From Favolaschia claudopus (lineage: Eukaryota > Basidiomycota > Agaricomycetes > Agaricales > Mycenaceae), in assembly GCA_037176885.1 (NCBI GenBank), contig JAWWNJ010000233.1:124001-188000 (forward strand): a stretch of 64,000 nucleotides of DNA, written 5' to 3'. The translations under genes and the position numbers were made by a program. Below are positions 30,787 to 42,900 of the stretch, one piece after another (position 1 is the first letter of the stretch; each line of letters begins with the position of its first letter). A model generated the notes under the pieces. It searched no databases. It saw only the letters and a program-made list of their open reading frames with translations, and was not told where the DNA came from.

Positions 30787-30963
30787 TGTGGTGGTGGTGA
30801 CGGGGAGCGATCGGGTGGCGGTGCTGTGGGAGTGATCAGGAGTTGGCCGTAGATAGCCGTTGTTTGTAGTTGTAGCACATCACATAGCTTGGCGGCAGCC
30901 ACAGAGATCCTCTGCAGGTGTGATCGCCGTCTCTCATCGCCACCGCCTTCCCCGCCCACTCCA
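30787..30963 (+). repeat. 3' LTR of the Ty3/gypsy element
   Basis: Matches 23906-24082 over 177 bp. Followed by the CCGG duplication and the remaining LINE tail. Confidence 0.92.
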
Positions 30964-30990
30964 CCGGTGGTCTCGGTTGCGGGGGAGTGA

Positions 30991-31298
30991 CGATGTGCGG
31001 AGGGGTAACCAACGCATGTCACCCACAGGGTTTTACCTCGCGGCCTCCCTTAAATGGGCGGAGACCTCACTCGTAGCTTAGAAACCCGAACACGCGTAGA
31101 TATATGAGCTATGTACGCACATAAGTCGTCTACGACGACTTGAGACGTACAATAAATACAATGATTTCATCATCCTACAACGCATGTCACTCTCTTTCTG
31201 AACGATAGATGTGGTATGTAAAGACCCACCTCCCGCCAAATACGACTCATTTCCGACGAACGAGTAACAGTCCTGAACTGAAATGAAGTATAATCGAT
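30991..31298. other. LINE 3' remnant and F-box 3' flank
   Basis: No gene recognised. The LINE untranslated tail probably ends somewhere here; the F-box gene's 3' end lies just beyond. Confidence 0.35.
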
Positions 31299-32462
31299 TC
31301 AAAGCACAGAAGAATCGACAATGATAAAAATTAAACGAACCATGTTCCTCGAAACAAGTGAAGGGAAACAACGGCTTATCTTACTCTCCAAGCCTTCAAA
31401 CCCCGGTCGTGCCTCGAATTCGATCACACAGCTAGAGCTAGAGAGAGGCACAGAGGATAGGATACTATCTAGCTGTGTATATTCCTCGCTGCCGATCCTG
31501 AGAGGATCGGCAAGTTTAAAGACGATGGTGTGAATGCGATTGGGAGAACAAATGGTAGCCAACATTCGACGAAGTCGATTCGGGACTACCCTTTGTAAAG
31601 TCGTTCGAAGGACGACGAGATTTGGGAAGGAGGATAGATCGATGCCGTCCGGGGGCTGCGGCTTTATCAACAACAGTATGAACGGAGGACATGCACACAC
31701 CAGGTTGCCGCTAAAGTCGAGGAGCCGGAGTGCATCCTTGGTTTGCTGCGGAATCGTGTCCCACGAGATCCACGGCGCGTTCGACAAAGCTAGTCCTTTC
31801 AGATATGAGATGTCGAGAGGGTGCATCACACTTGGCTCAAAGCTTTGCTGCTTGTCTGAGGATGCGATGGTGAGGCTCAAAGACTTCAGCTGGAGGGAGG
31901 GATTGCTCGATGGTGCAGCATTCAACGTGACCCTACGGTCCCAACGAGCACATTGCAGATCGAGGTGCTCGATGGTGAGAGACAAGGACGCCAAGACATG
32001 CAGTACAAACGGAAAGCGGGGGTGGAGATCCGATTTTATGCGACGTAGACTTGTGAGCATCAAGAGTGGGGTCACTTTTTGAAAGAAGCGGGAGTTCTGT
32101 ATCGATAGCGAGAGAGATTCCAAGCGCGTAAAACCGAGGTTGGATATCCTCCCAATCGCCGCTGACGAAACATTTCCTTCGAGAAGAGTCAAAGAGCGCA
32201 CATAGTGGACAAGGTGTGCGGAAACGGTCAAGGTGGTGCAGAATTTGATTAGAACGTCGTCGTTGTAACAGATGTTGCATAAAACGTGAGGGGCACGGTA
32301 GAGATATGGCTGTCCAATGTCCAGCCAAAAATGCGCTACCAGCGAGGCGGAAACTAGATCGCGGGGGGAGATAGCGGCGAGAAAGCCGATACAATGGTCC
32401 AGGAGCTCCGGGATTTCAAGAGGATTCAGCGGATGGTCAGAAGTGATTGTGGCAGGCGACAT
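31299..32462 (-). CDS. F-box protein
   Basis: Probable SCF ubiquitin-ligase adaptor. From ATG 32462-32460 the protein begins MSPATITSDHPLNPLEIP and then the F-box: LLDHCIGFLAAISPRDLVSA, SLVAHFWLDIGQPYLYRAPH. Leucine-rich segments follow (LVHYVRSLTLLEGNV, FTRLESLSLSI, LTIEHLDLQCARW). A 45-nt GTGTGT...GCAG segment after DFSGNL (about 31681-31637) contains no stop but behaves as an intron. With it removed, PPDGIDLSSFPNL aligns with LADGVDLSAFSNL of the gene at 60803. The last codons may also be an intron read-through, since both paralogues diverge after SRN[MT]. Target unknown. Confidence 0.85.
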   Translation of the reverse strand: MSPATITSDHPLNPLEIPELLDHCIGFLAAISPRDLVSASLVAHFWLDIGQPYLYRAPHVLCNICYNDDVLIKFCTTLTVSAHLVHYVRSLTLLEGNVSSAAIGRISNLGFTRLESLSLSIQNSRFFQKVTPLLMLTSLRRIKSDLHPRFPFVLHVLASLSLTIEHLDLQCARWDRRVTLNAAPSSNPSLQLKSLSLTIASSDKQQSFEPSVMHPLDISYLKGLALSNAPWISWDTIPQQTKDALRLLDFSGNLVCACPPFILLLIKPQPPDGIDLSSFPNLVVLRTTLQRVVPNRLRRMLATICSPNRIHTIVFKLADPLRIGSEEYTQLDSILSSVPLSSSSCVIEFEARPGFEGLESKISRCFPSLVSRNMVRLIFIIVDSSVL

Positions 32463-34256
32463 GGCAGTATAGAAGGACAACAAGAGTTTACGAAGGGCGG
32501 TGGGCTTGTCGACGTCGATGTCGAGGTGGAGGATGTGGGCACTGGGATAGCGGTTTGGTGGAGGAGTGATGCACTGCCACGTGTTGATGCATCACCTCTT
32601 GTCACGGCGTGACCCTCTTGTTCCCGCACACCATCTAGTTTTTTGCTCTTTCACCGATACGTTCGACAAAAAAACCGCCGACATTGATCTCTGGCTGTCG
32701 ATGCATCTCTGCTTCTCTGACATTGACTATATCCTCTGGTGAGTGTTTTTGAATACAATTGTTTTCTCGAACGCTTTTGATTTTGAATTGCGCTCGAGAA
32801 CTTGACCTCGCAGAATGATACTGAATCCGTGGTACCGAGTTTCCTTCGCCTCATTAACAACCATTCCCGTCGATTCTCCTCACACAACTGCTTAATACTC
32901 CCTCATCAGGAATGACGACTTCATGCCCATCTTATTTCGTTTATCAATTAAAAAATCGACTTCTGACAAGGATGTGAGAACTAGGCAAGGAACTTACAAT
33001 ACCGCTCAAGTGTATCGGTTAAACCGACTTTAACGTTCAACCCTGCTCAAGCTCACTAATTCGGAGCCGACGGCCGAACCTAAGGATCAATCATTCCCGG
33101 AATGACCGGAATGATCCGAATACTTCTTGTCCTCCACCAACGTCCTCGTTTTCTCCACCCTTTTCCCATTAGACACGGTACCGGCGACCTCAATAGCTTA
33201 CTCAACTCCTCGCACTCGAAGGTCCCGGGATATGGCGCGCCAGTGTGACTCTGCACCTCTTACCAGCTGAGCGCTTCTTCAACGCTTCTTTCTCTGGTTT
33301 CTTTTTACCTCGGTCCATCTTCGGTCTTGGCTCTTCACGCGGAATCCGCTGCTGCTCCCAAGCCGGAGATCTTAGTCTGACTGTAACCGGTTCCTCTCAC
33401 CGACCTACCTACCTACCTGCTCAGGGCTACATAGTGCTTCGTCTCGCCCAATCCCGATGAAATCCAGACTCCATGACGGGCATTCCGGGAGATCAAAACT
33501 CTGAAAATCTGTTCTTCCAGCACCAATCATTCGTTTCCCGGTGTAACTTTGTCCCACTTCTGTCCTAGCGCTTGACTAAATTTGACTAATTTTGGACAGA
33601 ACATCATGAGACGCCCCGCAACTGAATACTGTATAGGTGAAACTGACGCCCGTCGTAACGTTCCTAAAATCATTGATCACAGTGAATTTATACGTTTTTG
33701 AAGCTATACAGGCTAGCTGAAATCCAGTGTTGTGCCTCGTCTTCACAAACGCCGATAACGAGCTTTGGAGATTGATATTCGTGTTATGGACTTCCAGTGT
33801 TGCCGGTTAAACGCGCGTGCTATTGCTCGACTTGATTTAGAGCCAATTGCTTCCCCGGCGCTATTTTTGACGTACCCGGGGTACTCGCTTCCAATAGCTA
33901 TGAACATTGAACGCTCTCTCCCGGTTCCACTCGAAAGCTCGATATCTGATTGTTTTCTGGTGAGTACTGTTATACTACTGCTATACTCTGACCTTGAGTC
34001 TCTCAGGGTTCGTCCCACTCCACGTGAACTCTTTTATTCAGGCTTTTCAGGTTGTACCATTGAAACTCAAGTTCCCGACATATCAGGATCAAGGAGACTG
34101 TAGCTGTGATCATCGCCCTTCTTTGAGCGCTGGTGCTGCCGTATTCGCCTTGTTATTTTGGTAAGAATTGAGCGCCGGCATTCATGTACCTATATAAAAG
34201 ACTCGCTCGCTTGTTGGTGCCTCCGCACTTCCTCTTTCCCATTTTCCTTTTAATCA
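32463..34256. other. Intergenic region
   Basis: About 1.8 kb without a supportable gene. Small open frames have no known content. An 'ACCTACCTACCTAC' run near 33405 is a short microsatellite. The last 70 bases contain the TATA box of the next gene. Confidence 0.4.
34191..34200 (+). promoter_or_regulatory. TATA box of membrane protein B
   Basis: TATATAAAAG, 57-66 bases before the ATG at 34257; spacing and sequence fit a fungal core promoter. Confidence 0.6.
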
Positions 34257-36697
34257 ATGGATCCAGCGCACTCAAAGACCGACGTTGGCAGCGAGACGAA
34301 TGTTGAAGAAAAGGCCATCCCGGCGGCTCCTGTGTGCGTCGTTCTTGATACTCGTACCCCAGGAGTGCTGACAACATTGCTCATTCTTAGTCGCTTACTC
34401 CCGTTGAGAGTTCTGTCAAAACTCTGGGGACCCGCCGGCCTTGTCATCGCTGGCCAATTAATTCTTCAAACCCTTGCATGGACTTTTTTCGGCGTTGTCT
34501 GGGCTCGAGGCATAGTCGCAATCCCGTCCATGGGACTTCCCAAAGCAATATGGTTCAAGCCACTTTCGTTTCTGTTCACCAACATATCCTCTGTTCTCGC
34601 GACGATCTCTACCTTGTGAGTCGATTCTGCGCATCGCACATTTCGGAAACCAATATTATATCAGTTTATTCTCTTGGGGGGTGCGACAGGCTATTGTTCA
34701 GCATTTGCGCACGGAAGGGATGTCCTTCGAGACGTTTCTCGCCGGAATGAGCATTTCTTCGCAGCAATTGATCAAGGATTTGAAGCGGAGGAAATGGACA
34801 GCGTTGTCTATTATCGTATATGTGGCATGCTTTGAGCAAACATCTGGGTACGACGCCATCCACATTCAGTCCTGCCTGTTCTACTCACTTCACATATAGG
34901 TGGAATACCCTGCTCACGCCTCAACAATTCGTATTCGATGATGATATTTGGGGGAGAGACATTGATTTGTCTAGCTCGCTTCTGCAGTCACAGTTCTCGA
35001 GCGGCACACTCGATTCCTGCGTCTACACCAGCAGTGAGTGTTGATGTTTTGGTCGAAATCTTGAAAAAATACTCACATAGAACCTCGCAGGTCTTCGTGT
35101 TTCTTTGGCCGTTGGTCAGACGCAGAGTGGATTTTCTGCTCTCAACGGGGATCTGCTCTTCCCAACGTCCAACACCGTGCTTGATAACGACTTCAATACC
35201 TCAACTGGTACGTACCATTTGGTTGATTCTTGCGCGACAAATTCCTGAATTCAAAATTTGGCAGGCGGAATATTTCCGATGGCGTTTAGCGAGGTCGACT
35301 CAAGCTCCTGGTTCCCAGAAACTACGGTGTTCCCTGCTTCATTGTCACAGCCGGCTGCTGCCTCCTCAGCGCGTGGACTCTCGTGGAAGTGGTCCATGCA
35401 TCAGCAGGGTAACCGAATCACCATTATGATCTCAAGGTCACAGTTAACGCGTATTTTAGGTTTTACCGCCGATGTCGATTGTCAATTTCAAGATTTGAAC
35501 GCTGCTACTACGCCTTCATTGTTCATCAACCCGGATCCCCGCACGACGAATTTGTCTCAAACGGTTCCCACACAATTCAGCATAAGCTCGAATTGTGCGG
35601 CGCCACCGGGAATTTCGACTTGTGAGTAGCCCAGAGGTCAAAATGGGATCCCAGCGAAATGCACTAATCCACACATAAGCATTGCCATTGAACTCTTCGT
35701 CGGCATATGCGTTTGCAGGCAATGGCACCAATGGGGACGGTTACCTACTCATGATTGCATGCAATGGTGCTGACTCTTACCGTGAGTGAGAGACATACTT
35801 CCAAGTCGGCTGGCAAACTTCCCATGTTCCTCAGAATTGATCTTTGTCGGAAGAGGCGGACTGTATTCCTATCTCGACACCACAGTGTGCACCCTCACCC
35901 CCACCGTAACCCACGTCCAGGCAGACTATTCCTGGGACGGTCTTGCACAGCTGACGACGATCGACACGACAACCTTTTCCAATGGGAAACCGGACATCGG
36001 TGGACCAGCTGCAAATTCTGCTCTCCAGACAATCTACAATATGATGATGTTTTCGCAAACAATCTCCACTAATGTTGTGGGCGACCAGATCAAGTCGATA
36101 CTGGAAAATGTCCAGGATTTCCAAGCGGACTCGATTCATTATGCACTGGCGAGTATCGATAACTGTACAGACAATGCCATTCTGATAGGATTTCAGGAGG
36201 AGTATTTGCGTGGGGTTGCAGAATATAGTGGTTCCGTAAGTCCGCTAACTCGTCTGCCTTGTACGAAGTTGACAAAAGCATTCTTTCAGATCTTCCGTGC
36301 CTGTCTCTCAGCGCAAAACGGCACTTTCCCGAACGGCGTACCGAGCCAAATGACCATCCTGAGCACTGGGAAATTACACACCGAATTCTTTGGCTGGCAA
36401 TTTACCGCCTCGTCTTCGTGGATTCTTCTTCCAGGAACATTCGTCGGGCTCGCCACGATTTATATAGTGCTCAGGGCGCTTGCTATGCACCCTGGAAACG
36501 ACCGAGATGGTGGGGAATTCAAACCAGACGATCCGTTGGATCTCGTCGCAGCGTCGGCGGCTGGCGGTCTACCTGGAGTTTTCAGCGGGAGCAAGAAGGA
36601 TCGCGAGGAAGCGGCGAAACGCGTGCATATGGTTCTGGAACATGCTCCCGGCTACGGATTGGGCTTGAAACATCGTGGGAGGATTTCTTCTGTGTAG
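34257..36697 (+). CDS. Multi-exon membrane protein, paralogue B
   Basis: Function unknown. Nine or so short introns with canonical borders give a complete protein from ATG 34257 to TAG 36695-36697. Exon 1 (to about 34615) has an N-terminal soluble stretch, then two hydrophobic segments (LLILSRLLPLRVLSKL; LVIAGQLILQTLAWTFFGVV) and FLFTNISSVLATIS. Later exons give a long predicted lumenal or extracellular region (GIFPMAFSEVDSSSWFP, GFTADVDCQFQDL, TTVCTLTPTVTHVQADYSWD) and a C-terminal helix LLPGTFVGLATIYIVLRAL followed by DPLDLVAASAAGG and a basic tail. All blocks match the gene at 428-3160, so the two are paralogues about 31 kb apart in the same orientation. No catalytic motif is recognised. 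Confidence 0.85.
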
Positions 36698-38014
36698 CTT
36701 TGATTTTCTGTATCTAATACACTCTCCTTAATGTCTTGGTTGTAAATAATAATGTTGAATTCACTTTTGTGTTGAAGTCTTCTGAGCTGAGGATGTTACA
36801 GACTTATAGATAAAGAGAGAATTCGGCTTGTTTGATAACATTCGAGTTCGGTCAGCAATGGAGAGTTGAGGTCTCACCAGCAATAAGGTCGTAGCCTCCT
36901 TGTCCCGATGAAACCTGGTTTTGACCTGGTTGGCTTTTGGTTTGGAAACCGTCGGCGGCTACCGACACGGCGACCGGCAACTGCGAGTACCGGCTCGATG
37001 GCCGTTGATGCCATCAATTCGTCCTTGTCTCGAACAACCATGTCCAGAACATCCAAGATTGACTCGGAACCTCGTTGCAACTCTGGCGCTCGACATGCCC
37101 CTCAAAATTCCGTCGCAGATACCTATCTCTGGGACTGGATTGTTATTCTTGAACGACCAACCACTTCTAGTTCCTTCTTCTTGGGAACTGGTAAGTACCA
37201 AATAAGTACCTATCCTCAGTTTGTACCATACAATGGCTGTACACAACGCACATACACCGTGAACTATCAAACAGATCGTTTCCTGTTGATTATCTCCATC
37301 TGTTTCGTGGTGAGTCACTGGTGACTTGTTTGACCTGCAAAAATATCATTTTACGGGTTAGCGAGGACCACCCCGCCCGGATTTGGGTCGGGTCCAGGGT
37401 CTTTCATCTGACCCGGTAAAACGCTCCTCCAAAATGCCTCCATGGAGACAAATGTGCTGATCTTCCAGGTATTCGTCGGTTAAACGGATAAACTCAGGCA
37501 GGCGTCACGCACTGGCACTGACAAATAATCTCTTTCTTGATATTCTACTACAGGTAAAAGTCACCCAGATTCTGGGCAAGTAAAACCGTCGATGCTCATC
37601 CAAAGACAGGTAAACCTTCGCTTGCGTTCTTCTTTCGTGACGCTATTCAAGCGATCGACGCGCAGAGGGCATTGGCTTAAATTATCAGGAAGAGACTCGG
37701 TTAAATGCCTGACTAAACAACCACAAGTAGTCGTCGACCTGGTGCGTCTCACTCAGAATCCATGTTACTGAAACCGTGATGATCGCACATTGCTGGCGAA
37801 TTTAACGCGCGAAAAAGCAGCCTCTGTAGGTAGCCGAGCACCAGAAATCCGGCGACCTCGAAGGCTTGTGGTCATCGACCAAGCATTGGTAAGACCGCGT
37901 GTAGAATCTGTGTTCCTTCTAACGTTCTCATCATAAACCAACTCGCAGGGAGAAAGGTATAAATTGAATACTTGCGCTTAACATTAATCCCAAGTCCCTC
38001 CCCTCCTCGTCCTC
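36698..38014. other. Intergenic region
   Basis: One open frame at 36908-37324 (+) has splice-like signals near 37192 and 37312 but no recognisable domain, so it is not called. Nothing else seen until the methyltransferase promoter. Confidence 0.4.
37958..37965 (+). promoter_or_regulatory. TATA box of the O-methyltransferase gene
   Basis: TATAAATT, 50-57 bases before the ATG at 38015. Confidence 0.55.
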
Positions 38015-39966
38015 ATGTCGTCCACAGGCATATCCTCCCTCCGCCAGCTAGCAAATATCATTAACTCAGCCATCGATGCGATCGAAAACGCCTACTCCGC
38101 CGCCAACGTCCCTTTTCCTTCGCTCGACGCAGCGCATTTCAACTCCACAGACCCGGCGGAGGCGCTCCTGCAGGACTCTATCGTGTCAAACGCGACGTTG
38201 AACATAATCGCAGCGGCCTCTCAGCTCTCCGCCACCGTGTCTAGTCCAGTGGTGTTCGCATCGAATGCTGCGCAGATGGTTGGTCGTGTTATTTGCCGAT
38301 TAGCGCACATGTTGTCTGAGTTCGAGCTCCCAGTTCAATGTTTCTTCTTGCCTTGGCGCCGCCTCGGGGTTGAACGTCGTTGAACTATTGCGGGAGGCCG
38401 GTCCCGAGGTTCGCATGAGTTTATTTCAAAATTCCTAATTGACAGTCTCCCGCCCCTATAGGGTCTGCACGCGAAAGACATTGCAGCGTTCAGCAAGAAC
38501 GATCCTACTTTCATTGGTAAGTAGATGATTTTGGCACGAAATAAATTCGATCTTCACTGATATTTCGTCTTGAACAGCTCGAATGCTGCGCCTTCTCGCA
38601 ACACACAACATCTTTCGCGAGGTGAAACCCAACGTTTTCGCGAACAATCGCATTTCAGCCGCTTTGGACAAGGGCAAACCTTCCAGCGCCCTGTACGAAA
38701 AGTAAGTCGACTGAATCTGAAGACGCACCGCAATGAAATTGATTGATTCTGATATTTTGCATAGACGCGCTGAGAGATTGGTAGGAACGAATGGCACCAC
38801 CGCATTCCTTGAATTAGTGTAAGTACGCCTTTGGCTCGTGGGCTTTCGGTGTTGACATCAGCTGATATTCATTCTTCTATGTTCATTTTAGCACGGACGA
38901 AATATTCAAAAGCATGGCCTATTTGACCGAAACCCTATTAGATCCTAAAGACGGCGAATTACCATTCAATCGCGCGTTTGGCACGGACCAGCTGATGTTT
39001 GACTGGTTGCATCGACCGGAGAATGCCTGGAGGCTTCAGAGATTCGGTCTTGGCATGGCAGGAACTGCGGCGACGGAACCCAAGGATGCGCTGTTTACTG
39101 GTAAGTTCTTCTCTACTGAGTTATGTTCCGTGTTCTTGGAGTCAATCTTGATTCGACCAGGATTCGAATGGAGCAGCTTACCGGCTGGGAGTGTCCTAGT
39201 AGATGTCGGTGGCGGAATCGGGAATACGGCGATGACGATCGCGCAGATGAATCCCAGTCTGCGTGTGGTTGTCCAGGATCTCGAGCACCAGGTTGCTCAA
39301 GGTAAACCTGTGAGTCAATGTGCTTCATATCACGATTAATCCTCCTCACAAAATACCCCATTCAGCACTGGGAGCAAAACTTCCCCGCCCACGTGAAGAA
39401 TCAAATGGTAGAATTTCAGGGTACGTCGTTATAATTTAGAACAACTCACATACAGTTCGTTCCGCGACTCACGCATTATACCTCCAGGCATCGATTTCTT
39501 CGGCCCGCAGCCCGTCAAGAACGCCAGTGTCTTCATGGTGCGATACGTCCTGCATAATTGGAACAACGCGCGCGCCACACAGCTGCTTCGTCGTCTCCGC
39601 GAAGCCGCCCAGCCAACAACCCGGCTGGTGGTGATCGAGAGGATTGTTTCGCTGGCCTCGCCGGTCTCGAGCGCTGAGGAGGAGGCAATTCCAGGCGCTG
39701 CCCGGCCCTCGGCTCCTGCGCCGCTGTTGGCGAACTGGGGTGTTGCCAAAACGGAGGCGTATTTCTACGATATGGCGGTCAGATACTTCCTTGTTTCTCG
39801 ATCGAATAATACCTGATGGAAGTTCTAGGTATATGCCATGGTGGGGAGTGGGCAGCGTACGTTGGGAGATTTCGTTGATCTCTTTACCGAAGGCGGATGG
39901 AAGTTGGAGAAGGTGTACCATTGCAAGGGGTCTCAGCTGAGCCATATCATCGGGGTTCCAATTTAG
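38015..39966 (+). CDS. SAM-dependent O-methyltransferase (COMT-like)
   Basis: Transfers methyl from S-adenosylmethionine to a hydroxyl of an unknown, probably secondary, metabolite. Eight or so exons join cleanly: exon 1 38015-38278, exon 2 38334-38408, exon 3 38462-38516, exon 4 from 38578 and so on. N-terminal dimerisation and winged-helix part: GLNVVELLREAGPE, GLHAKDIAAFSK, MLRLLATHNIFREVKPNVF. The SAM-binding loop is VLVDVGGGIGNTA (about 39200) and the acidic strand is LRVVVQDLEHQ. The catalytic-His region is VRYVLHNWNNARATQLLRRL (LHxW), and the ending EGGWKLEKVYHCKG is typical. Stop TAG 39964-39966. The order and spacing match fungal class-II plant-type O-methyltransferases. No PKS, NRPS or P450 lies nearby in the window. 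Confidence 0.9.
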
Positions 39967-42900
39967 CGGGTTCTCGTAGTCTTCGATCATTTGCTACGCT
40001 GTTCAACCAGCACGGGCAAATCAAATATCTGTCTTGTACAGACGAGCAAATAAATGAGCATTTTAAATTCCACTCAAGGAAAAGAATATGATTTGACACA
40101 CCCGCAGAAATTGATGCACTTCGACGACACTTCACGCGTAATGCATATACCTAGCTCAACGATTCAATCCTATCCGCTCCACATCTTCTGTCTGGCTGAA
40201 CGGCGGCGTCGTTGAGAGCGCGGATGCCCATGGCTATCATGGTGCAGCAGGCCATCGAGCAGATTCACTGGGGCTGACTCGATACATTGGCTCTCCCAAG
40301 ATAGGAGAATACGTATATGAGGTCGATAATCTGCATTCAAATTATTCGTAAGATATTTACCGCGATGAATAAACAAAACTCACCCAATTACGTCAGATCG
40401 TTCAAACTCCCAACTTCGAAAATGCAGCGCTTGCCTCGCGTACCAAATGTCCAATGTTGAGATGCCTCAAGGCGATTGCCGATGCGAGAATCAAGGACAG
40501 CGAGTTTTGTGTCGAGTCGGAAGGTGAACAGTTCTATGAAACTCGTGGTTTGTTAGGCATTGAAGATCTGAGCTAGTAGCTCGCCTTAGAGAACTAACGA
40601 CTCAGCTCGGAGTCAGGGGACACTGTACGCCGAGAAGAAAGGGATAAAGTTAACGTTTTCGCCAAGTTTACTGTTTTCGCGAGCCCTGCGGCAAAGCTTC
40701 GACCAGAGGACGTGCGGCTCTCTAAGTTCAGACTCGGCCTCAGAATATAAGTATGGTTTGAGTATGACGACTTGAACAAATGAAGCGGCAAAAAGACCAG
40801 AGACTGGGGAGCATCTGAAAATTGAGATGAGGGTTGACAGCAACCGGCAACCGGCGACTGTCGGTACCGGTTGTTTGCGCATGTTGGTTTCCAACTCCCT
40901 TCCTCTCCTCTCCCCTCATCTCGACGCTCGTCCTCCTCGCTCCGCCCATTGACTTCAACGCTGCCCGATCAATTCCTCGACAGCTCATAACCGTCTTAGT
41001 AGGATGACCTATACCCGGCGCCCCGGCCGACAAAAGGCTTGAAGTAAGTAATGACTCGGTTGGCGCCGGGCGAGCGACTCTGAGCTGGTGCGTACAAAAC
41101 CCTTTTGCTTAGCCCTTCTTGTTACACTTCTCCTACTTCGCCACTTGTATTCATAATTCTATTCACACCATTAATTCCTCCGTGGCATCACTTCATCCGT
41201 CTTTCCACTTTAACACTTTTCTTTACTTCTCCTCAGTCCTAAATTCGACCCCGTTCTTCTGTTTCTATGAAGTCCCTTGATATTTCCTACCTTTCCCTCT
41301 ATCAATCCATTTCTTATACTCATTTCCTCCTCCGCAGAAGGGCCAAAAATCTCCGGCGAACAGGCCACTAAGCGCAAGGGAGGACAGCAACGGCCGAGGT
41401 ACCTTCCCCCCGCATCGTCATCTGCGATAAGAACTGCAATGGATGCGGCTAGGGCTTCCTCTTCACTTCCTCCACCGCCATCCTTACCCCTGGTTCTCCT
41501 AGTCCCTGCGCGAGTGCAGTGTCGATGCTCGCTCGGGCGTGGGTACTGGCGCAGGAGTCGGCATTGCCGGCTTGACTTCCTTCCTGTTCCGGTGGGGTGA
41601 AGGAGGAGGAGGAGGGACTTATGCATATCCGAGTAGCTCAGGGTGTCGTCTTCTAATCTCAACCCACCCTCAGTTTTCCTGGGTCGGCGCCATTGAGTAT
41701 ATCGCCGTCTACGTCTCAGGCGTCGCAATACTCTTTATCTTCTCTGTACGCTTCTTTCTTTCCTTCGGCGCAACACTCACCCTCCTCAAGTACCCCCAAG
41801 CGGCGGCAGCGCAGCAGCCCCCGACCCGACGCTCCTTCCGCCGCCCGCCGAACGCGTCTGGAGATTGTATGTATGAGAGCCTATAGGGAGAGTGGCGAGA
41901 GTACAAATGGGGAGATGGATTTCAGGTCGACTGGAAGCGTTAGGTGCGTTTGTTGCCTCCTCTTTCCCGCTCTTCCTCGCCCTCTCGCTTCTATTCCCGC
42001 CCGCAAACGCCAGAATGGGACGCAGGAAGGAGGAGAGCCGGCCGAAAAAGGAAATTTCGGTGTTACGTCACCGTATTCCGCTCTCGAGAGCCGTCGGTGG
42101 GCAGTCGTATTGATTGGTGGGGTGTTCTGGGCGGATTGCGGCTGCGGGGATGGAATGCCCACGTCCTCCTCTCTCCCCTTGCTCTCTGCTTTGTCTCCCC
42201 CTCGTCCTCTATCCGCACTCCGTTCTGACGCGACACCCACCAGATCGTGGTACCAACGACCAACCAACGCCACCGTATTCCAGTCACCCCCAGTATGTCT
42301 GTTTTCTCTAAATAGTCATGGACATCAGTGGGACGATACGTCTTCGCTGGCGAGTGGGATCTGAAGGATGTCGATGGGGGATGGTGCGTTTTACTTCAAT
42401 ACCTCTCCTCGCCTTTTCCTGCTGAGTTGATATATGAGGCGGGTACGGTTTCGATCGTCCTAAAGCTGTTGCGGCCCTTGACGATTCAAGAGGGCTATAT
42501 GTATATAGAGCGCAACTGTGAATCGACATTCAAATATTCTTCCCGTGCGTGATATTGCGCTTTGTCTCTTGTTCGATGTCCTCAATTCGAACCCCAGGTG
42601 GCTCGGAGTCGGTGTTGCATCAATCCGCCTCATCCTGAGACGCTCTGAGCCGGGACTTTCCTTTTTACTCGTACTGATTCATGATATACCAACTATGCTG
42701 CTCTCCAAGATCTTGGGCAGTCTCCACGTATTCAAATTGTGAGTAACTCTCGGGCTATCCGGACGAATGTTCCCGCCTTCTGTTGAGCTTGGAGCGGGCC
42801 GCGTCGACACTTCCAATAGAAGCAGCGATTTGGATCTCATATATAGTGCCTCCCGTACTTGCGGACCACAGGACCGTGTCGGACAAACGGAGCCGTTCCC

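Larger units (their letters stand above)
23906..30963 (+). mobile_element. Full-length Ty3/gypsy LTR retrotransposon
   Basis: 7,058 bp bounded by two 177-bp LTRs (23906-24082 and 30787-30963) that start TGTGGTGG and end CACTCCA and match at every position compared. A 4-bp target duplication CCGG flanks it (23902-23905 and 30964-30967). Gag, then pol in the order protease-RT-RNase H-integrase, is the Ty3/gypsy order. Both frames are open, so the copy appears young and possibly active. It lies inside a LINE. The long internal region (6.7 kb) with unusually short LTRs is notable. Confidence 0.93.
19869..30990 (+). mobile_element. Non-LTR retrotransposon (LINE), split by a Ty3/gypsy insertion
   Basis: Two adjacent long frames: ORF1 (19869-21281) with zinc knuckles and ORF2 (21282-23897) with an apurinic-type endonuclease and a reverse transcriptase. 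The layout fits the fungal Tad/I-like group. The 23906-30963 insertion interrupts its 3' part. If the insertion and one CCGG copy are removed, a frame shifted from the RT frame runs across the join and stops at 30988-30990. No RNase H is visible. 5' and 3' ends, poly(A) tail and target duplication were not identified, so limits are the coding limits. Confidence 0.8.

Noticed and set aside
36908..37324. 138-residue open frame with splice-like signals
   Set aside because: No exon chain or family pattern could be built around it.
41693..42364. 223-residue plus-strand open frame
   Set aside because: Low-complexity composition and overlapping open frames on the opposite strand; no domain.
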